A DNA stretch of 64,000 nucleotides from Limnephilus marmoratus (Eukaryota; Arthropoda; Insecta; Trichoptera; Limnephilidae). The stretch is from contig OU862913.1 in the NCBI GenBank assembly GCA_917880885.1, positions 40,023,460 through 40,087,459 on the forward strand, given 5' to 3'. Under the pieces are notes generated by a model, which did no database searches, was not told the DNA's origin, and was given only the letters and a program-made list of their open reading frames with translations. Shown here one piece after another: positions 51,301 through 60,300 of this stretch (within the stretch, counting starts at the first letter, position 1; each line of letters begins with the position of its first letter). Both the position numbers and the translations under genes were made by a program.

Positions 51301-54300
51301 TTTCGCAAACAAAAATTCGTCACTTTGGCCAACATCCAAATTAAAAACGTGTTTTCTGCGTAATTTTATACATTTAGAACATATTGTACTTAAAAAAAAC
51401 AATTTGTAATACTTTAAAACATTTTAGTAGACTTACAATTTAGCTAATTTAATTTTATATGCCTTTTTCGTAAAAAAAACTTTAAAGCGCTGTTTCTCAC
51501 GATTTACGTTTTGGTCTGTTGGAGTAAAACGAACTAAAGCGACGATACCCCAATTGGGGATGCCATAGTCTCACTGGCTCCAGACGGGAGCAGTTGAGAT
51601 TCTTGTGCGGATTCACTGTAAAAAAAAAAAAAAAAACTTGATAGACATGATTTTATTAGCCACTTCACCAAAACAGCTTCGATGCTATTTAGATTTTAGT
51701 TAGGTAATTGTCATTCACCGTATATTAATGGATGTTTATCAGTCGTCTAAAATAAAAAAAAATGCATTAATGGTCGAAGGATATAGTTTAAATCGCAGAA
51801 TCGTAAGCGCTCTTCTTAAATTACACAGATTTTCATCAATGACAGTAAGTTTTTTCAAAGAATTTGAACAGAATTCATCAAATTTGAATGTTAATCTCTA
51901 TCTTTATTTATAATCTATCTATCTATTTATCTGTCTATTCTCTATCTATCTATTTATATAAATAAAAATGAATCGCCGAAATGTATTATACGCGCATGAC
52001 TTCCGAACGACTGCATCTAATTGGTAATTCTTTTTTTCATGTATTTGTTATTGACAGGACAAGGTTTCTGGTGACTCCTGGCATTATGAAATTTGTATAA
52101 AAAAATTATAATAGGTGGCACGCGAGCTGTTTGAAATATGAATGTACCGGAACTGAATATATGCAATGCGGGAGTGGGGAGGGGCGAGGGGAACCTGGGA
52201 CAGGGATTTGCGGGAGGGCGGAGGGGGGAGAGGTTCGAATGGGGAGAGGCAAGGGAGAGAAGGTGGAGTGGGAACGCGAGGGGGAAAGGGAGGGGAGCGC
52301 GGGAGGAGAAGGGGACGAATGGGAAAAGAGACGCAGAGAGAAACAATTTGTTTATTAAATGGCTATTCAACGGTTTTCTTTAATTCCAATAATATTAAAG
52401 TTTTATTGGAATAATGGTGTTTTCATTAATCTTTATTGGAATTTTCTTTTACTACAGTGATATAAATAATAACAAAACAATTTTTGTTTTCAGACATGTG
52501 ATGTGGAGGGCGCCGTTCGGATCGTCTGCTGCCCACTGTCGACAGTTATTGAAGGTACGGTACCCAGAACTGAATCATCATTCATTTTATATCCAGTAGG
52601 GGGTGCAAGGTTCGTGGATTTCCTAGGCCCTCTTATCACCATAAAACCGTCATTGCAAAAGACGGTGAGTCGTCGAGGTAAAATACCAAAAGCTCTGAGT
52701 GTTTGGAACAATATCAATAGTAATTATTGAAGATAACTCATATTTATGAAGACCAGGAAACATCAACCCTGAAATATTCCACTGACCCACATTCATTCTG
52801 GGTGTGGGTAGAATCTTCATCGTCATGATGTGTTGTGATTTATCGTCTGATTTATCTGTTTATTCATCGTCTGATTTATCTGTTTATTTGCAGGAAACAT
52901 TTGCTTAGTAAAGGACACAAAAATAGCGGGGGTATACAAACCATTTGACAACTGCCAGACAGCTATGAAAGCCGCCAGTGAAGGCACTTTACCACAGGTA
53001 CTGTTATTCGCTTTATCTCTGAAAATAATAAGTATATACAATCACAGCAATTTTACTTTCTACATATTAATAATTATAAAATAAACTGTCATCGAAAATA
53101 TTTCGATCTAATGCGTCAGTTAGTGTTGTTAGCTCCGATCCCATTGTTAGTTCTTCTATTATTCTTGTCGCTCGGGTAACCTTAAATGATGAGTCAGTAG
53201 ATTCAGTGCATAGATACCAATTCACTTGGGTAGCTTTTCTATTCACATTGTGCCCCAGTCTATAATTTTATTTTCGCATCACCTCTTTCCATCATTACGA
53301 AAAGGCACTTTATTAAAAGTGATTTCCTGCTACATTGTTAACTTACCAAAAATAAATGCAGAAAAGCACACACATTTCACTAATTATTATACCTGCCGTA
53401 AGACGATTAGAACATGCAACATGGTATTTTTCTGCATATATTAACGCACACAGGTCGAAATCGGAAATAATTTTAATAAACAACAAGATTGCCTTCCTAC
53501 CTTGACTACGAGTCTGAATACAATAAACATTGGCATGTTAGTCCCACAGGTTGGAAGATAAAATAGACTGGAAGTAGATAACCATCAGGAACACAAAAAA
53601 TGAACACAACAATAAATGCATTTTGACACGTACTTGTATATTAGGCACTGTAAAAAAACCAAAATCATTAAAATACTTTACAGATCACAACATCGACTTG
53701 TGCACTAATTTTAGATCAGACAGTTATTTTTCATTTCTTGATTAAAAATTTGGCTTTCACCCTTTAAGGGTTTTTATACCACCTAAAGTTCATATTTTTT
53801 CTTAAAACTAGTTACGTTTTTTTTAAACCACAGTTGCCCTGAAGAAACAAAACTTATTCATTAAAAAACCCTAAAAAAGAACAAACAAACAGCAGTTGAT
53901 TTTAGAAGAGAGACTAACATAAACCAATATATGTATATAATTAAAATAAAATAGATGAAAGACGGCAAAATGGATTATCAATAGTAAATTCACCGGCAGT
54001 TATTGCATTCAAATCTTGCTGCAGATTTAATTTCCTTTTTTCTCTTTCACCGTCTTTTTCTCTTTCACCGTCTTTGAGTCTCAATAATATTGTTGCATTA
54101 ATTAAAATCACATTGATGACTAACGCTTAATTCATTTTTCAGATTGGCGCTTTAGAGGACAATGTTCAAATTGTCTGTTGTCCTCTGGTTATTGAAGGTA
54201 CTGTACCCAGAAATGTATCATAACTCATTACAAATCCAGTAAGCTTTGCGATGGTTCGTTAATTTCGTAGCCTCCCCCGTCACCACAATACCGCCATTGA

Positions 54301-57300
54301 AAAAGTCAATGAGTCGTTAAGGTGGAATACTAACGGCTGCGGAGTGGTTGAAACTTTACCACTAGAAATTCTTGAAGATACCTCAAACCGTAGACGGCAA
54401 ATATTAACCCTCAAATTTTCCACTTCACCCATTATTTCTGGATTGTAGGTAGAATCTTCATAGTCTTGTTGTTTAACTCTGGTGTGTCTGTATTTTTTTG
54501 CAGGAAGTAACTGCACGTTAATAGACACAGGGATGGCAGGAGTGTGCAGATCATTTGCCAACTGCCGAAGAGCGAAGAAGGCCGCCGGTAGGGGCGTTGT
54601 ACCACAGGTACTGTTTTTTTCATTTCTGTGTATATGTCAATAACAACGCGTTTGACTTAGGGGGTATACATTAATTATGTAAGCAGTTTTTATTCTAATC
54701 TAGACCCCTCCCCCCTCCCTTGGTCAAATAATTTTTGGCCACTTCCTATACACTTTTCATGAAACGTGAGATTTGCTAACCCCCCCCCCCCCCTTTTGAT
54801 CTCACGTAATTAATGTATGCTTCCTTACGTGCCCTTAACGTGACCTTCCTTTGCTTACAGAGATGTGACTTAACTGATAACGAGTCGGAGTTGGTGTGCT
54901 GTGCGGAGACTGACTGTCCGCCGCTGCCGAAGGGACTTGTCGCTCAGTTACCAATTGGTTCCAAGGCTGCGGACTGTGAGTTACACAAAACCCGAGCTGA
55001 AATGTTCTAAAATTGTTATGATGCATTTCTACGTACTCTGCGTAAAGTACTCTTTTGAAAATCTGTTTTTTTACAGAAGAGAATTAAAAAATATCATGAT
55101 TAAACCTAATAGACAGTTAACAAATGTCGTATTTTCCTAAATTTCAAATTACCTAATATGATGGCTTACTATCAAAATGTGTGATCTACTTGCAAAGTTA
55201 TCTTCTGTAAACTAAAGGTATTTAGAAACAGTATACAGTACATAGGGAGCGCGTATCGATTTATTCTCTCGAGACCTCAGACTGAATCATTCATCATTAA
55301 AATGTATTTGTATTTTTATTTTATTGAAAGGGTAAAAAAATAACCTTATTGATTTTAACAAACAAAATGTTAAATTTTCTCTTTTAGAAAAATCGGTTTT
55401 TTTTATATTGAAATCCACAATATTTAAGTTATAAATATCATAAAGGGGAAAATCCTATTTATAAACTACCTGGCTATATACATCTGCATTTAATACTAGA
55501 AATTATCTTCCACTCTGTGATTTACTTAGTCCCACGAATAACTGTAGGCACTTGAAACTTTTATTAGTAATGTTTTGTTTCCTCTACAGACTGCATAGAG
55601 CTGGCAGAAAAGATTCACCCGTGCCAAGAAACACGCTCCGGTTGGACTCGGAGGAATATGTGTTCTCTGCTCACACCAGACTCCAATATAGTATATCACA
55701 AGACTCCTATAACAACTACAGCGGAGGCCCCATATTATGTAAGTTACAGACATAGGTAGCTTTATTTAAAACCAAAAACAATAAGTTATTTGTCCAAATA
55801 ATAATTTTTTTATTTAATCCACGTATTTGGGGATGCAGTGTGGAGGGCATTTTTAAGGAAAGGAAGAAGAGGAAGTTTGGGGAAAGAAAAAGATATGAGG
55901 AGTGGGTAGGTTTCTAGGAATCAGTGTATCCAAGAGTGACGGACGAATGAATCCTATAGTCTCGCGGCGGTGCAAGAAGATGGATCGAGAGAGACCAGCT
56001 GGAGAGGTCAGAGGATCTTCCCGAACACACTTCACCCGATGAACTTGGATACCCCTGCTAAGTTACCAAATGTAGCTAACCACTTGGGGTGACCTATGGC
56101 GGAGGTGTTGGTTGTTGGTTATCCAATAAATAGATTCCAGGGGAGGCGGCACACATATTCGCCTCCCAACCAACTAACCAGCACGCCGTTTTACGGCAGG
56201 AGTAGAAAAGATGATAGACCGTTACCAAACTCTGTCTCAGCAACTTACTGCTTCATTCACATTCCTATTTCATCTCATGTCTGTAAACACTCTTCTTGTG
56301 TTATTCTGAGTCCTGACCCTACCCAAATCAAGCTTTTAAGCTACTTAAAAAAATATTACTTTTCAGAAAACATATATTCAGATGTCGGGTTGAAAAAGTA
56401 ATAATTACATGAAATTCCCTTCACAAAAAAATGATTGTGATGTATTATTTCCCAAATTTATTATTTTAAAACAGTATATATTACTTTTATTTGGGAGGTG
56501 GGATGGGTACCGCCGCCCAGGGAACCATTTAATGATAACCGAAATCCCTGGCAAAAGTCACCCTAAGTAGTTCGCTTCGTTTGATAATTCAGGGGTGTCC
56601 AGGTTCGAGGGGTAAGGTTTGTCTAGGTCTTGGCGGGTGATGCTTTTGCCCATATATTGCGTGGCGGGCCAGATCGGAAGAGATTGGTTGAGGGTGACCT
56701 TGTGACTTCTCCAACCGGACTTTCTCGACCCATTGCCACGCACCACAATGGGAAGGATGGATTCACACGTTCATCACTCCTGAACACATTGACACCTAGA
56801 TTCCTACTAATTCCTCATCCCAGAGTTTTCTCTCCATCCTTTACCTAAAAAGACATAGGCCCGAAGAATTTTTTTTCCTTGAGGTCGCCTGTGTGGAGAT
56901 GGAATATTTTTTTTAATATGGATTTATATTTTATTTGTGACATGTTCCGAACTGAAAGATTCTCAGTATCGCCCTGGTGAGTAAGCCTACCACTCAGAAT
57001 TGATACATTGCTTGAAATCGGTTTAGCCGCGTTTTGTGACTAGATCTGAATAGCCAGTACTTTCTGGCCACCCATCTCCTTCCCCTCCCCACTACCTTCA
57101 GCCAAACATTTACCCCAATTTGTGATGCATTAGTCGCACTGACTCCAGATGATTGGGTGCAGATTGGACTCTTGTGCGGTATTCATATAAGAAAAGAAGA
57201 TTAAATAACAATTAAAAATATATTTTTTTAGACCAATAATCAAACTTGTTTAGAGTATAATATTTGGATGTCGTGTTGTGTTCCCAGGGACGTATTGGAT

Positions 57301-60300
57301 CAGGTCAGATAGGAGACATTACCTGGTGGGGAAACCCTGTAAGTCTAGTGAGTGACCAGTGGGTGTTGTGTTCTGCATTCGCCATTCAACGGATTGGGTG
57401 AGTTTATTGTTTCTTTTTTTAAATTCAACTCGTCCTTGAAATAATGACCGCAACGATGAACATAGACAAACGTATTGATTTGAAGTTTGAATGATCAAGC
57501 TTTAAAGATTTAAGCACCTTTAAGGTATTATTTCACAAAACTGGCGCTGTACATGGTGTCTGGCAACTCATGATATAAGCGGGCAACTGGTGAATCTATT
57601 TCAAATTATTATTGACTGAGTAACGAAGTCCTGTTTTAACTACTCCGTTTTGTATTTTGTCTTTATGTAAGTTTGTTTTTACGTTCCGTTTCCGGATCAG
57701 AACGGTGGCTTTATTAATGGTTATTTAAAGATTATATTTTCAAATGAGAATTCATCTTGCATGTTTTTGGACTTTCCATTCGAATTTGTTCAATGTTATG
57801 GTACCTATCTGCCTGAAAAAAATCTAAAGAACGAATTATCATTGAGATAGTTACGTTTTTTTGAACAAGATGTATAATCATTCTTTATTTAAAGCTTAAG
57901 AACGTTACATATTTTTTTGTTTTTATAATTAAGTAGGCAGGTACTTAATTACCTACTTATAAATCTTATGATTTAATAAGAAATTATGGTTTTAACTTAT
58001 TAAATTCTAGAAAAACAGAAATAAGCCTTTCCAGACCTGATGTCTATTGATACAGAATTACCTACTTGTGTAATAGCGAAAACCCAAAAAGATAATGTGT
58101 TTTTAATTTTAATGTTTTTTTTTTCATATTTCGACACTTCTTCAGTGATCAGAAACTATTATAAAATCTTATAGTACCTAAATATTAAGATTTAATATAA
58201 GTTTCAGTAGTTAAAAACAGCGTCTCCCTAGTTGTTTTTAATGTTTACTTTGATTGTGGAAATAATGATTTATTTGTGGTTCAAATATTGTTACAAATTC
58301 ACTCACAAAGTTCCCTTCAGGTCACTCATGTAATTTTTTTCTCCGTGTAATATTTAGTGTCTTTAAATTAGTGTTTAATTATGCTACTTCAATCATTTTT
58401 TTAAATGTTAACCTAAATACAGGCTTTTTATTATTCCTAGTGAGGTTAATGTTTATTATTAAAAAAAAACATATGTTAAATAATAAAAACAGAGTGTGCA
58501 ATTCACGCGCTGTAGAAGCGAAACCATCAAAAAACTAAAGTAGTCAAGAGTGGGGAGGCTAAGAAGTACCGCACAAAGAGGAGACCGATAGGCTATGAAA
58601 AGGAGACCGATTATACTATCTCATTCTCTCGCAGGATAAATCCTATAGATGTATTTGTTTGTCTCTTTTTAGTGCAGCTATTTTTCGTTTAATCGAGTTT
58701 CAAATCACAACGGTGCTAAAGAATTTTTCGATTCAATAAATCTGTGTCGAGTCATCGTATCGACGCATTTATAAGATAGTAAACAGCTGAAAGTAATATT
58801 AATATGCCAGTTAAAAAAAATTATTTCGGGTACAATTTACTCCAAAACAAAGCTCACGAGAGGGATGGATTATGGTACGTCCGACACTACAGGACGACCG
58901 TCTCTCCTGAACGCTCCTCACTCATGGACATCCGTCACTCCTGTTTATTTAAGTTTTTTTTTAAGTGAAAACTTCTTTAGCACCGTTGTTATTTGAAACT
59001 TGATGAAACGGAAATAAGCGACATTAAAAAGAGACAAACATAAACATCTATAGGATTTAGCCTGCGAGAGAATGAGGTGTCCTCTTTGTGCGGTGCTTAG
59101 TAGAATAAGTAGGAAAATAATAAACATCCATGTTTAAACTTGGTAACAATATTATAATAAATAAACTCTGTACTTATCCTACGCCTCTGCATTCGTCTCA
59201 ATCTCTCCAACTTTAGGTTTCTGAAAGTTTCATTTCTACCGCGTGTGAATTGCATAATCTGATTTTTTTTTTAAATAATTTTCAGCATTATGTTTTCTCA
59301 AAAAAGTCTTTTGAAAATTGATTAAAACGTTTTTTTTTCTGGGAAATTGTGGCGGGAAATTTAAATAAAAACATTTATTTTTTTGATTTTTTTATGCGAT
59401 GGTTATTAACTTTTCAAATTTTAAACATTTCTTCTGAAAAAATTGGAAATTGAGAAAAAAAATGTTCGGAAAATTGGTCGGGAAATTGGTCGGGAAATTA
59501 TGCCAAAGTTTTTCGTTTTTAGAAACTGAGAAATTCAAAGTTTTTTTAACCCCTCAGACCACTTTGTTCCTTTTTCGGAACAACTCAAAGAGGTCTCATA
59601 GAAATCGTGGTGATTCTCTTATTATCATGTTTATAATGGATAATGTTTAGAAATATGATCTAAAAACGGTGTTAGAAAGAGTTTAAATTCAAATTTAAAA
59701 ATTAACCAAAAATAATTAAAATTTTCCAACCAAAATTTTGAAAAAAAAAATGAAACTTCGGAAATTTTATAATTATTATTTTAGCATGAAACGATAAAAA
59801 ATAGAGTTGAAGATAACTTTTATGTAACATTTGCTAAAAAAAATATGGGTGTGTGTGTGTGTTATTTTTTTTATCAGTTATTTTAAATAGAAAAACACTA
59901 TAATTTTTTATAATTAAAAAAATTGGTGTCCATTTTGAATTATAAAATTTTGAAGCGTTTTTCATCACCTTTCAAAAACAGTTTTTAATTTTCGGATGCG
60001 TTCATAAATATCCCATTTATATAGATTTTATTGCAAAATGGAAATATTTTGATCTTCCGAAAAAATAGGCCGGAAACCTGAAGGGTTAATTATATTTTGA
60101 CATTTTCTTGTCTGAGACGGTTCTTTTTGAAAATAACAGAGAAAGTCACTTCCATTAACAACAATCGAAAATGTACAGTCTTTCAGATAATAATACTATC
60201 AGATAAGGACATATTTAGTATTAAAGAAGCGTCTTTTGTTTCAGTTCCAGTAAAATTAAGTTTGTCGGATTGGGCGGGACATTTACACCCCGGTACAATC

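Larger units (their letters stand above)
46960..51544. mobile_element. 4.6-kb element with 33-bp terminal inverted repeats
   Basis: Termini 46960-46992 (CGTCGCTCTAGTTCGTTTTA onward) and 51512-51544 are inverted copies matching at 32 of 33 bases. The target ATAC is duplicated on both sides and occurs once in uninterrupted SINE copies. Near each end, CCAACATCCA-type motifs repeat. The middle has tandem repeats and later SINE insertions. No transposase frame is present, so it is non-autonomous. I cannot assign a superfamily. Confidence 0.85.

Noticed and set aside
52131..52414. Gly/Arg/Glu-rich frames near 52.2 kb and similar ones at 4.8-5.0 kb
   Set aside because: They come from the purine-rich tract of the Helitron-like repeat.
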